Shown: positions 5,536 to 11,872, counted from the stretch's first letter. The stretch is 12,401 bases of DNA from Baffinella frigidus (GCA_026770585.1 MU646548.1:6098-18498), one strand, 5' to 3'. Notes: generated from the sequence alone by a model not told the origin. Numbers and translations are program-made.

Positions 5536-5623
5536 GGTACGCCCATGCGCCTGTGCAACCGCGGGCGTTGAGGATCAGCGAGAGACGGAACAGAGAGGTG
5601 ATGCGGTAGGGGGGCACGGTATG
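5536..5623 (-). CDS. Middle coding block of DRAM-like membrane protein, copy A (5' part)
   Basis: On the minus strand, after TTTGGAG, it reads HTVPPYRITSLFRLSLILNA then RGCTGAWAY, and stops matching the other copies after AY. The PPxxxxxxxFRLSL pattern is what follows the first extracytoplasmic loop in Frag1/DRAM/Sfk1 proteins (a Pro-Pro, then a helix opening with Phe-Arg), so this copy supplies the N-terminal side of the middle region. It lies between the first block (8650-8532) and copies B-F, in the order expected. No donor is evident at its 3' end, and AWAY|CACACGAG looks like a breakpoint. It is therefore probably not used alone. Confidence 0.5.
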
Positions 5624-5976
5624 CTCCAAACATTAGTTCGCGCCTCCGTGTGAGGGGCTTGCGGCTTGAGACTGGAGGGTGGATGGGCTCATAGAATTTT
5701 GCATCACTCAACGCAAGGCGAAAGGGCCTCATTTAGGACCTGTGTCGAGAGTAAAAAAGAAGAAGAAGGGATGGGTGGATGCGTGAGGAGGGGGGGGGGT
5801 GGTTTCCTGGAAGAGCTATCCAGCTCTGCCTGAGTTCAATTCTGGCTCGTTCTCAAGGCCTTCTATTCGCCCGTGTGTACTGGATTTCTGCTCCTATACC
5901 TTTAAGGACGAGCCATAATAAACTCGGGCAGATCTAGGATGTGACAGACCGCGACCGGACCAAGAATACTACGGGT
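5624..5976. other. Gene-free stretch
   Basis: I see no supported gene. Near 5733-5768 it carries the dispersed repeat AGGACCTGTGTCGAGAGTAA plus AAAAGAAGAAGAAG, also found near 575-605 and 942-968. There is a G-run at 5790-5799. Confidence 0.5.
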
Positions 5977-6121
5977 AAAAGTAGATTGTAAGTCCGATTT
6001 GTACCAGGCACGTCCGGTTTGTACCAGGAATGATCTCCATGTCCGCACAAAAAGAGCGTAAAAGTGCGATTGTAAGGTTTTTTTCCTGGTACAACCCTGA
6101 CGTGCCCACCAATCTACTTTT
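5977..6121. repeat. Inverted repeat with AAAAGTAGATTG ends and GTACCAGGA inner arms
   Basis: Perfect 12-nt outer arms are at 5977-5988 and 6110-6121. Inner arms GGTTTGTACCAGGA (6016-6029) and TCCTGGTACAACC (6084-6096) lie inside. A 120-codon minus-strand frame crosses this structure, and its apparent coding potential is explained by it. The inner motif CCTGGTACAAA recurs near 3719, 3968 and 6963. Confidence 0.65.
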
Positions 6122-6135
6122 GACTTTTCCCGATG

Positions 6136-6491
6136 TTCCACTTTCGGGTACAGGCCTCGTAGCATTCTCTGCCCGGGAGCGGAGGGATCAAGAGGAAAAT
6201 AGGCTTTACCAGGTGACGGTGGTAAGTGGTGGTGTCCACTTAGCAACCTAACCTCTCCTATCATGTACCCTTATCCAGTGTGTACAAGAACTCCCCTTCT
6301 GGTAAAGCGACTGTAGCCCAGTTCACTTCTAGCCAGGATTTTTTGCTAAAGTCAACCCCCCCTTGAAACTGTCCACTTTAGAATCCCGGACGCCATGGTG
6401 GCGTCCATTTTACTACACCTATCTCCCGTTTTTTTCAAAGTTGACTAATACAAAATCTTCTGGCGAGCAGTGCAGTTGGACTGGCTGCGGT
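6136..6491. other. Gene-free stretch with small hairpins
   Basis: Two small stems: CTAAAGT / ACTTTAG (6350-6382) and GGACGCCA / TGGCGTCC (6387-6405). A solo M1-like end TTTTACTACACC lies at 6409-6419. No gene is supported. Confidence 0.5.
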
Positions 6492-6523
6492 CGACGGTTT
6501 GGTCCTCTCGTGAGGGTTGGTGG
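6492..6523 (-). repeat. Solo E-family end (CGTGAGGGTTGGTGG)
   Basis: GACGGTTTGGTCCTCTCGTG followed by AGGGTTGGTGG matches the right end of the E elements at 7340-7477 and 7639-7790. No left partner is found upstream, so it is a truncated copy. Confidence 0.6.
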
Positions 6524-6621
6524 TTGACCAGGTTGGGCCGCGCCCCGAAGCTTCTCTGATCGGAAGTGGTTCACGACCATCATCGCGGAGAGCAGCATCG
6601 CCGCCACCTACCACGGAGCCG

Positions 6622-6718
6622 TAACTCGTCCATCAGTCAACTCTCGTGATGGTGGTGCGGCATGCTGGGCGGGGACCACCAACCCTCACGGAGGGACTAA
6701 ATCGTTGATTTTAAAATC
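6622..6718 (+). repeat. 97-bp direct repeat, copy 1
   Basis: It starts TAACTCGTCCATCAGTCAAC, contains the E-family left end CCACCAACCCTCACG at 6676, and ends TTGATTTTAAAATC. The second copy at 7286-7382 differs at only a few bases. A shorter direct repeat, CACCTACCACGGAGCCGTA, lies on both sides of this copy (6604-6622 and 6733-6751). Confidence 0.85.
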
Positions 6719-6857
6719 TCAGAGAGCATCGCTGACACCTACCACGGAGCCGTATCGTACTTTTCGGGCAGCGCCGTGTCGCCGTACTGCGGGTAATTCC
6801 GATTTATGAGCGAGGGTCTCCTTATTTTGTCGGTTCAAGTCTTCAACAAGATCAAGT

Positions 6858-7037
6858 GTAGAGCGTGTGCGGTAATTGTTGTCCGTTTTGGACGTGCGAT
6901 TTTCCGGTTTTCCGGGGTTTTTTAAATGTTGTCAAAGTCGCAAAACATTTTAAACGGAAACTTCTGGTACAAATGAAAACCACAAAATCGGGAAACCGCA
7001 CGTCCAAAACGGACAACAATTACCGCAAACGCTCTAC
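6858..7037. repeat. Foldback repeat with 41-nt arms
   Basis: Arms 6858-6898 and 6997-7037 (GTAGAGCGTGTGCGGTAATT...GGACGTGCG) match at 40 of 41 positions. A partly paired 98-nt interior contains TTTTCCGG, GGGAAAC and the CTGGTACAAAT motif. Open frames through it are structure-driven, not genes. Confidence 0.85.
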
Positions 7038-7045
7038 CGCCACTG

Positions 7046-7287
7046 TATTGTACTTTTCGGGTCGGCGCGGATTTTCTCGAGGTCGGGTCGGGGTGTCGGG
7101 AAATGAAAATCTCGATAATTGGTGCGTCCATCTAAAGTTTTATGCTATCTTATGCATTGATATGATGACAAGATGCACCCCCCACCCATAATATGTCACA
7201 AATACTAGAGCCCTTTTTCGATATTTTCGATTTTTCCCGACTCCCCGACCCCGATCCAAAATCCGCGCTGACCCGAAAAGTACAATA
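7046..7287. repeat. Inverted repeat with TATTGTACTTTTCGGGTC ends
   Basis: Left arm about 7046-7118 and right arm about 7219-7287 pair imperfectly: TATTGTACTTTTCGGGTC, then GCGCGGATTTT, GGTCGGGGTGTCGGGAAA and an ATCTCGAT-type end. It abuts the 6858-7037 foldback, and its right end overlaps the start of the second 97-bp direct repeat. A further single copy of the end (TATCGTACTTTTCGGGCAGC) is at 6750-6769. Confidence 0.75.
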
Positions 7288-7382
7288 ACTCGTCCATCAG
7301 TCAACTCTCATGATGGTGGTGCGGCATGCTAGGCGGGATCCACCAAACCTCACGGAGGGACTAAATCGTTGATTTTAAAATC
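7286..7382 (+). repeat. 97-bp direct repeat, copy 2
   Basis: Second copy of 6622-6718, exactly 664 bp downstream. Between the two lie the foldback at 6858-7037 and the inverted repeat at 7046-7287. The distal half of this copy is the left end of E element 7340-7477. Confidence 0.85.
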
Positions 7383-7477
7383 ACAGATCCCCTACGGAGG
7401 GGTCAGATTCGACCCCTCTGTCCTGAGGAAATGGCTCAAAACAATCGTCGATTTGGTCCGACCGTGAGGGTTGGTGG
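7340..7477. mobile_element. E-family palindromic element 1
   Basis: A 138-bp element with ends CCACCAAACCTCACGG and CCGTGAGGGTTGGTGG, inner arms ACTAAATCGTTGATTTT / AATCGTCGATTTGGTCC and a central stem CCCCTCCGTAGG-like (CCCCTACGGAGGGG). No coding capacity: MITE-like. Confidence 0.7.
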
Positions 7478-7638
7478 GAGGGGTGAGACACCGTCATCCC
7501 TATCGAGAACACGTACTTCTCCGGCGGGAGCATCCCACACCTGCGCAACACACCACCCGCCCTCAGTGTGGGAGCAAATCGCCTTTTTCAATTACTGCGA
7601 TTGGTCCACACAGCGGGCTACGTTGGTGGTGAACCTCA
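7478..7638. repeat. Spacer between two E elements, with a repeat shared with 7791-7826
   Basis: AGTGTGGGAGCAAATCGCCTTTTTCAATTACTGCGATT (from 7566) recurs at about 7793 as CAGTGTGGGAGCAAATCGCC...CAATCACTGTGA. CCACACAGCGGGCTACG at 7607-7623 is a solo M3 end. No gene is seen. Confidence 0.6.
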
Positions 7639-7790
7639 CCACCAACCCTCACGATTGGACCAAATCGTCGATTTGAGATTGCAGGTTTACCCTTGATTTA
7701 CCCTTGCAGAGACCCCGGATCCGGAGTCTCTGCAAGGATAAAACTCAAGACTAAAATCGATGATTTGGTCCCAACTGTTTGGGTTGGTGG
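7639..7790. mobile_element. E-family palindromic element 2
   Basis: A 152-bp element with ends CCACCAACCCTCACG and GGGTTGGTGG, inner arms GGACCAAATCGTCGATTT / AAATCGATGATTTGGTCC and a central stem CTTGCAGAGACCCCGG / CCGGAGTCTCTGCAAG. The whole can fold into one long hairpin with almost no loop. Confidence 0.8.
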
Positions 7791-7879
7791 CAGTGTGGGA
7801 GCAAATCGCCTTTTCAATCACTGTGACTAGTACTAGAGGTCGTCGGATTCCGTGATCTGTGGTACAATTTAATCGCTGC

Positions 7880-8010
7880 GAGTATTTGAGTCAAATACGA
7901 TCTTGATAACGAATTTTACTACACACCAGGTTTTACTATTACTTTTATGAACCAATTGTGTAGTAATTTTCGTTGATAGGTCCTGGAAATCGTATTTGAC
8001 TCAAATACTC
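7880..8010. mobile_element. M1 palindrome P2
   Basis: Outer arms GAGTATTTGAGTCAAATACG and its inverse (7880-7900, 7990-8010) lead through unpaired patches to M1 ends TTTTACTACACACC and AATTGTGTAGTAATTTTCG at the apex. The outer arm contains its own 17-nt palindrome GTATTTGAGTCAAATAC, so it could fold in two ways. Confidence 0.8.
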
Positions 8011-8164
8011 GTCCGGATGAAATTCAAGGGAAGAGAAAACGCCGGTTTGCTCCAACTTGGAAGGCTGGTGGCAGGCGTGAGCGAGAAAATTCCGTGGTCA
8101 TTCAGGCCACTCAGAATACTACGGGGAACCGGATCACGTCCACTGCTCGGAGGGAGCAGGCCTC

Positions 8165-8470
8165 GTGGATCTGAGCAGTCGACACGGGAGTGGTTCCAGG
8201 AAGCGGGTGCAGCCGGCACAGGCTGTATCTGCCCTAGCTGTTCTCGAGACTGCGACCAGCAGTCAACTTGAGGACTACCTTTCAGCGGTTCTGCCCATCC
8301 TTCAAGGGCAAGGTGTCTTCACTTTGTTCGGAGCATTTCCCACTCTTCATGGTTTTCACTGTGCGTTGAGAGTCATTTTAAGAAGACGAAGAGAGATGAA
8401 AGTAAAGAAAGGGTGTTTTGATAAACGAGGTATCCCTGTACACGTATTTGAATCACGCGACCAGCGTTGA
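8165..8470 (+). other. Open segment, possible coding fragment of unknown identity
   Basis: A 101-codon plus-strand frame includes VSALAVLETATSSQLEDYL then SAVLPILQGQG, which looks helical and protein-like, followed by FTLFGAFPTLHGFHCALRV and a basic, Lys/Arg-rich end. I do not recognise it. The first half might be an exon ending at CAAG|GTGTCTTC. Base composition is balanced, and no repeat in this window overlaps it. It lies just behind (3' on the minus strand) the first block of the DRAM-like gene, so it would be inside that gene's first intron in antisense orientation. Coding status is doubtful. Confidence 0.25.
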
Positions 8471-8531
8471 TTGAAGAGTGGTGAGCGATCACAATGGGGA
8501 GCGGCAGAGCCGCAGAGGGGAGATCACATAC

Positions 8532-8650
8532 ATGGAGATCTGGGGGTACGCGGGCACGTGGTTGTAGTGGGTGGCCAGTCCGCACGAGGTGGCAATGGTC
8601 CCCAGGCTGCAGACCACCGCGGCGAGCGGCAGGAGCGACACGCCCTCCAT
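8532..8650 (-). CDS. First coding block of DRAM-like membrane protein
   Basis: The minus-strand ATG at 8650-8648 begins MEGVSLLPLAAVVCSLGTIA, then TSCGLATHYN and HVPAYPQIS (39 codons plus two bases), reaching a strong donor, CAT|GTATGTG, at 8531. The layout is short N-terminus, one membrane helix, then a GHV/NHV-x-PxIS motif. That matches the start of Frag1/DRAM/Sfk1 proteins, whose first loop reads HVxxxxPYISDTG followed by a Pro-Pro-Glu. Members include DRAM autophagy modulators, yeast Sfk1 and PGAP2, all multi-spanning membrane proteins. An upstream in-frame ATG at 8680 would add MTLGGGEKKK. Unspliced, the frame stops 14 codons past the donor. Later blocks lie at 5623-719 in the same orientation. 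The family call is pattern-based and untested. Confidence 0.55.
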
Positions 8651-8879
8651 CTTCTTCTTCTCCCCCCCGCCAAGCGTCACCGGTGTACAGGGTTACGAGC
8701 CCTACCTCGTGACCTCGCCACGCCAGATGCTTGGCAGAGGGTTCCAAAAGTCAAGTTTTACCTCATAAAGTGACATTCAAAAGTCAATCGATTCTCTCGA
8801 ACCCTCCGGCGTGCGGACGGTTGTGTAGTAAAAGTACCTCGTGACCGGCGAGTAAGTACGAGGCGGGCCGTGGCGGGAC
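8651..8879. promoter_or_regulatory. Divergent intergenic region between two gene starts
   Basis: About 230 bp lies between the minus-strand ATG at 8650 (or 8680) and the plus-strand ATG at 8880, so it would hold both promoters if both genes are real. It contains a solo M1 end (TTGTGTAGTAAAAG, 8820-8834) and CCTCGTGACC twice (8704-8713 and 8837-8846). At 8850-8859 there is a textbook donor-like AGTAAGTACG just before the second gene. No TATA box is evident. Confidence 0.35.
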
Positions 8880-9767
8880 ATGCCCGCCTATGCGCTGACT
8901 GGTTCAGCCTTAAAACCCGGCCCCAAAACCCCCCGTGGCAAAGCGCCTCCTCCTGCGCCGCCTCCTGCTGAGCGGGCGAGGTCAACGCAGGGCGAGGTCG
9001 AGGTCGATGCCTTCACGGCTGCGACAGAGTGGGGGCTCCTCATGGGGGCCTCGTGGGGAGGCCTTCTCGTTAAAACATCCTCAGCAGAAAATCGGGAGCA
9101 GGAGGCGAAGGCGCAGGTACAGGCGGTGCGTGAGGAGACTGCGCGACACGTTAAGGCAGGGTATAGCCTCGAGCACTCCGTCGCGGGCAGGAGCGCTGTT
9201 CCCCCACCCGCGCCACACCCGTTTGTCGGGACTCACGGGGCGCCCCGTGCGCATATTGTCCCGGTGGCCGCCGAGCTTTCGGGGTCCTCGATCGACGAGT
9301 CAGAGGCCGAGCCGTCGACGGAGGGATTTTTGGGCACTCCCCTTGAAGACAGCGTCACTACCCTGCCCGTCTTTTGGGAGAGCTCGCGCCCCGCCACTGC
9401 GCGACCCGACCTCGGCAGAAAGTCGTTCGGGCGCAACGGACCCCCATCGCCGCTAGATGTAACCTCCCCGCTCCCTGTCTACACGCCGCGCTCGCCCGCG
9501 GGGTCTGTCTACACGCCGCGCTCGCCGCAATCTGGGATCTTCTCAACGCCGCGGTCGGCGGGAGGAGCTCCGCTGCTGCTCTCGCCCCCGCGGTCAGCGC
9601 GCTCGCGCCTCAACTCGGCGCGCTCGAGTGTGATGTCCTCGCTCGGGAGCACGTCTCCTCCCGGGCTGTTGCTGCCGCAGAGCGCGATCAGGCGGGCGCG
9701 CAACTACAAAGGGGAGTTCCTCGTCAACGACACGCTCCTCCTCAGCGCGACGCTCTCCGCCGGTTAA
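8880..9767 (+). CDS. Hypothetical Pro/Ser/Arg-rich protein with YTPRSP repeats
   Basis: A 295-codon open frame, the longest in the window, starting at ATG 8880. The frame is open upstream only to 8856, so this start or an upstream splice junction is plausible. It begins with a Pro-rich stretch (KAPPPAPPPAERA, about 25-37), then a short hydrophobic piece (TAATEWGLLMGASWGGLLV, about 46-64). A charged helical stretch rich in Glu, Gln and Ala follows (about 65-90), then a low-complexity region with three related units, VYTPRSPAGS, VYTPRSPQSG and IFSTPRSAGG (about 200-230), and SARSRLNSARSS. It ends KGEFLVNDTLLLSATLSAG. TPRSP sites look like kinase targets; the C-terminal half is probably disordered. 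I recognise no family. It may be the last exon of a longer gene. High GC keeps other frames open too, which lowers certainty. Confidence 0.5.
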   Translation: MPAYALTGSALKPGPKTPRGKAPPPAPPPAERARSTQGEVEVDAFTAATEWGLLMGASWGGLLVKTSSAENREQEAKAQVQAVREETARHVKAGYSLEHSVAGRSAVPPPAPHPFVGTHGAPRAHIVPVAAELSGSSIDESEAEPSTEGFLGTPLEDSVTTLPVFWESSRPATARPDLGRKSFGRNGPPSPLDVTSPLPVYTPRSPAGSVYTPRSPQSGIFSTPRSAGGAPLLLSPPRSARSRLNSARSSVMSSLGSTSPPGLLLPQSAIRRARNYKGEFLVNDTLLLSATLSAG

Positions 9768-9807
9768 CTAAAAATCCCTCTCACGACCCTCACGAAACTC
9801 TACACCC

Positions 9808-9949
9808 CCACCAGCCACCAGACGAGAACCAAATCAGGGTGATGAGGCCTGTGGTAAAACCCCCTGCAGACTAAAGGCTCAGCCTTTAGTTTGCAGGGGA
9901 AATCAACTTTTGCGATCGCTCGATTTGGTTCACTTCCCGTGGCTGGTGG
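9808..9949. mobile_element. E-family palindromic element 3, downstream of the Pro/Ser-rich gene
   Basis: A 142-bp near-loopless palindrome. Outer ends are CCACCAGCCAC and GTGGCTGGTGG. Inner arms are GAACCAAATC / GATTTGGTTC, and the centre is CCCCTGCAGACTAAAGGCT / AGCCTTTAGTTTGCAGGGG. It starts 40 bp after the stop codon at 9767, so in a transcript it would form a strong 3' UTR hairpin. Confidence 0.8.
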
Positions 9950-10118
9950 AACCCTACACCCGAAACCTGACCCCCTAAACTCGACCCCCCCAAACCCTAA
10001 ACCCTAACCCCGACCCCGCCCGGTGGGGCCAAATAAAGCTCACGACAATCACGAAGCCCTACACCTTAAACCGGAAACCCTGAACCCGACCCCCTACCCT
10101 AAACCCTAAACCGCAAGC
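9950..10118 (-). repeat. CCCTAAA tracts and a 43-bp direct repeat
   Basis: Short runs of CCCTAAA, CCCTACA and CCCGACC, the inverse of the TTTAGGG tracts at 1-405, so telomere-like DNA faces both ways across the window. CTAACCCCGACCCC...GGGGCCAAATAAAGCTCACGAC at 10004-10046 recurs at 10487-10529. Confidence 0.75.
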
Positions 10119-10167
10119 CCGACGCCCCACAGCAGGGACGTGCCAGGACGCGCTGTGTCCTGGCACG
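10119..10167 (+). repeat. GCAGGGACG repeat copy 1, with a perfect hairpin
   Basis: First of four copies of a unit reading CGCCCCAC.GCAGGGACGTG then CCAGGACGCGC. Here the continuation forms a hairpin with 11-nt perfect arms, CGTGCCAGGAC (10139-10149) and GTCCTGGCACG (10157-10167). It is not followed by a T-run. Confidence 0.7.
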
Positions 10168-10174
10168 GCACAGT

Positions 10175-10316
10175 CTTATCCGGGGAAACCTATTTTTCTT
10201 TCATTTGATTCCCATGAAAATTACTACACGAATGCTTTAATATTACTAGTAAGAACGAATTGTGTAGTAATTTTGATTGCCATCAAATGAAAGAAGAATA
10301 GGTTTCCCCGGATAAA
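10175..10316. mobile_element. M1 palindrome P3
   Basis: Arms of about 55 nt start CTTATCCGGGGAAACCTATT, continue CTTTCATTTGAT and end at the M1 motif AAAATTACTACAC. The apex holds ATATTACTAGTAAGAACG. The frame of 172 codons on the minus strand that crosses this and the neighbouring palindrome is a by-product of the repeats. Confidence 0.85.
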
Positions 10317-10338
10317 GTCCCGTGTGACGTGCCCTAAG

Positions 10339-10478
10339 CCTTATCCGGGGAAACCTTTTTTCCCTCCATTTGATGGCAATGAGAATTACTACACAATTCG
10401 TTCTTACTAGTAATATTAAAAAAACGCGTAGCCATTTCCATTGCCATCGAATGAAAGAAAAACAAGTTTCCCCGGATA
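10339..10478. mobile_element. M1 palindrome P4
   Basis: Same outer arms as P3 (CTTATCCGGGGAAACC ... GGTTTCCCCGGATA-like), but the apex is in the opposite direction: ATTCGTTCTTACTAGTAATATT here against its inverse in P3. One M1 end is worn to ACGCGTAGCCATTT. P3 and P4 are part of a roughly 480-bp duplication bounded by the direct repeats at 10004-10046 and 10487-10529. Confidence 0.85.
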
Positions 10479-10550
10479 CACGTGGCCTAACCCCGACCCC
10501 TCTCGATGGGGCCAAACAAAGCTCACGACGCAGGGACATGCGTCGTGACT

Positions 10551-10850
10551 CACGACGCAGGGACATGCCAGGACGCGCCGCGGTGCCAGACGGAGCTGGC
10601 TCGCTGATCACGATACCCCAAACCCTAAACCCTAAACCGGAAACCCTCAACCCGATCCCCCAAACCCTAAACCGCACGCCCGACCCCCCACCGCAGGGAC
10701 GCGTGCCAGGACGCACCGCGGTGCCAAACGGAGCTGGTTCTCCGCTGGCGTTAGCTTCTTGCATTAAGGGACGTGCCTAAACCGCACGCTCGACGCCCCA
10801 CTGCAGGGACGTGTCAGGACGCGCTGCGGTGCCAGACGCAGCTGGCTCGC
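10551..10850 (+). repeat. GCAGGGACG repeat copies 2-4 separated by a CCCTAAA tract
   Basis: Copies at about 10551-10607, 10672-10740 and 10781-10850 share GCAGGGAC(A/G)(T)G...CAGGACGCRC(C/T)GCGGTGCCA and GGAGCTGG. The CCCTAAA-like tract at 10617-10676 lies between copies 2 and 3. The 136-codon plus-strand frame here is built from these units and is not considered a gene. Confidence 0.7.
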
Positions 10851-11082
10851 CGCGTCCTCTCAGGGAAGCCGCTCTTCTCAGGTCCTGTGAAAGCCCTTCT
10901 CCTTCTGCTCAAACCCCCTCTGAATGGGACTCAAACCCCTCAAACCCCCATTCATACAAAGATGCCACTGTAAATTTCATAACCTCTTCAGGCAGCTGGT
11001 CTCGTCCCACCTCTCTCCCTCTCTTCTCAGGTCCAGTGAAAGCCCCACTTTTCAGGCCCCCCTGGCTCCATACCGCGGTCGT
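10851..11082 (+). repeat. Module of CTCTTCTCAG|GTCC acceptor-like repeats
   Basis: CTCTTCTCAGGTCC(T/A)GTGAAAGCCC occurs at about 10873 and 11024, and the CTCTTCTCAGGTCC core again at 11137. CTTTTCAG|GCCCCCCTGGC at 11049-11065 leads to CTCCATACCGCGGTC, a 25-nt exon-like piece also found inverted at 5179-5202. A small stem, TGAATGGG / CCCATTCA, lies at 10920-10955. This module looks like an inverted, scrambled copy of the intron/exon borders of the minus-strand gene. Confidence 0.5.
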
Positions 11083-11146
11083 GTATGTCAACTTAATAAA
11101 CTCTCGGGGCAACTTAATAAACTCTCGGGGAAGCCGCTCTTCTCAG
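11083..11146 (+). other. Intron-like unit 1 (64 nt)
   Basis: It starts GTATGTCAACTTAATAAACT, contains an internal 20-nt tandem repeat (CAACTTAATAAACTCTCGGG twice) and ends CCGCTCTTCTCAG. The start is a strong donor, CTTAAT resembles a branch site, and a pyrimidine tract precedes the CAG. The context on the left equals that of the minus-strand unit at 5179-5135. Confidence 0.5.
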
Positions 11147-11155
11147 GTCCCGCCT

Positions 11156-11360
11156 TACTAACCCTCACGGCCTGGGCACATCGAAAAAAACGGCTCCAAC
11201 AATCCCCTTGGATGAAGCCGGATTCCGGCGTCGGGTATTTTTAAAACTCCCTATTTTTAAAACCCCCGAGTCACGATCACAGCAGGGTGTTTGGAGTTTT
11301 GAAACTGCTTTGCGCAAACGTCGAAATCCGTCGGTTTGCCCAGGCTGTGAGGGTTGGTGG
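11156..11360. mobile_element. E-family element 4 (diverged, about 205 bp)
   Basis: Ends are TACTAACCCTCACGGCCTGGGC and the inverse GCCCAGGCTGTGAGGGTTGGTGG. The interior holds GTATTTTTAAAACTCCC and CTATTTTTAAAACCCCC, a short direct repeat. It lies directly before palindrome P6. Confidence 0.6.
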
Positions 11361-11389
11361 ACATCCCCCCCTGGCTCCATACCACGGTC

Positions 11390-11538
11390 TTATCTCAGAA
11401 AAGGAGTTCTAAAACTCGTTTTCTTAAGTCAATTCCCCTTCAAATGTGTCAACTTATCTTTTCTCTATGCATAAGTTGACATATTTGAAGGGGAATTGAC
11501 TTAAGAAAACGAGTTTTAGAACTCCTTTTCTGAGATAA
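11390..11538. mobile_element. Palindrome P6 with M2 apex, near-perfect 68-nt arms
   Basis: Arms 11390-11457 and 11471-11538 differ at one position in 68, with a 13-nt loop. The outer part is TTATCTCAGAAAAGGAGTTC; the inner part ends at the M2 motif GTCAACTTAT. It follows CTGGCTCCATACCACGGTC, the same sequence that elsewhere precedes an intron-like unit. The low divergence marks it as the youngest or best-maintained palindrome here. Confidence 0.9.
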
Positions 11539-11785
11539 GGTCGCACCGCACCTGCCGTAGTCACGCCATGGACTGCCATCGACGATCCTCTTGAATAAAT
11601 CGGAATGCCTCGGAATTGCTCGTCGACTCGGGAGGCTACGACGCACGGCTTGCCCGGATATTTGGATATACCGTGACCAATATTGCTGACTTTTCAGTAT
11701 TGCTGACTTTTGGCCACCACTCGCGTGTTTTCTTAGAAACAATCCAATAATTAACTGCCGAATGTTCCCCGTAGTGTTCCGAGTG
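11539..11785. other. Gene-free stretch
   Basis: No gene is supported. A short direct repeat, TATTGCTGACTTTT, occurs twice at 11680-11711. CTTGAATAAATCGGAATGCCTCG near 11591 resembles CTTAAATAAATCGTTACTCGG near 11841, linking it to the spacer of the intron-like units downstream. Confidence 0.5.
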
Positions 11786-11829
11786 GTATGCCAAGTTAAC
11801 AAACCTCGCCCCCCCCCCACTCTTGGCAG
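11786..11829 (+). other. Intron-like unit 2 (44 nt)
   Basis: GTATGCCAAGTTAACAAACC, a run of C, then CTCTTGGCAG. Same arrangement as units 1 and 3-5. Confidence 0.45.
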
Positions 11830-11872
11830 CGTTCCACCACTCTTAAATAAATCGTTACTCGGAATGACTCGT

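Noticed and set aside
5902-6264. 120-codon minus-strand frame
   Set aside because: It crosses an inverted repeat (5977-6121) that explains the openness; no recognisable domain.
6865-7191. 108-codon plus-strand frame
   Set aside because: It lies within the 41-nt-arm foldback and the next inverted repeat; not coding.
8373-8773. Overlapping frames on both strands around the first DRAM-like block
   Set aside because: They are shadows of the GC-rich block at 8650-8532; only the frame with the MEGVSLLPL helix has a membrane-protein pattern and a good donor.
8935-9874. Long alternative plus frames (8935-9456, 9374-9874) and minus frames under the Pro/Ser-rich gene
   Set aside because: High GC keeps them open; their composition is Arg/Ala-rich without order, whereas the 8880 frame shows regular YTPRSP units.
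9808-9949. Bacterial-type transcription terminator
   Set aside because: The stem is strong, but it belongs to a repeat family with copies unrelated to gene ends, has no T-run, and the DNA is eukaryotic.
10246-10780. 172-codon minus-strand and 136-codon plus-strand frames
   Set aside because: Built from palindromes P3/P4, CCCTAAA tracts and the GCAGGGACG repeats.
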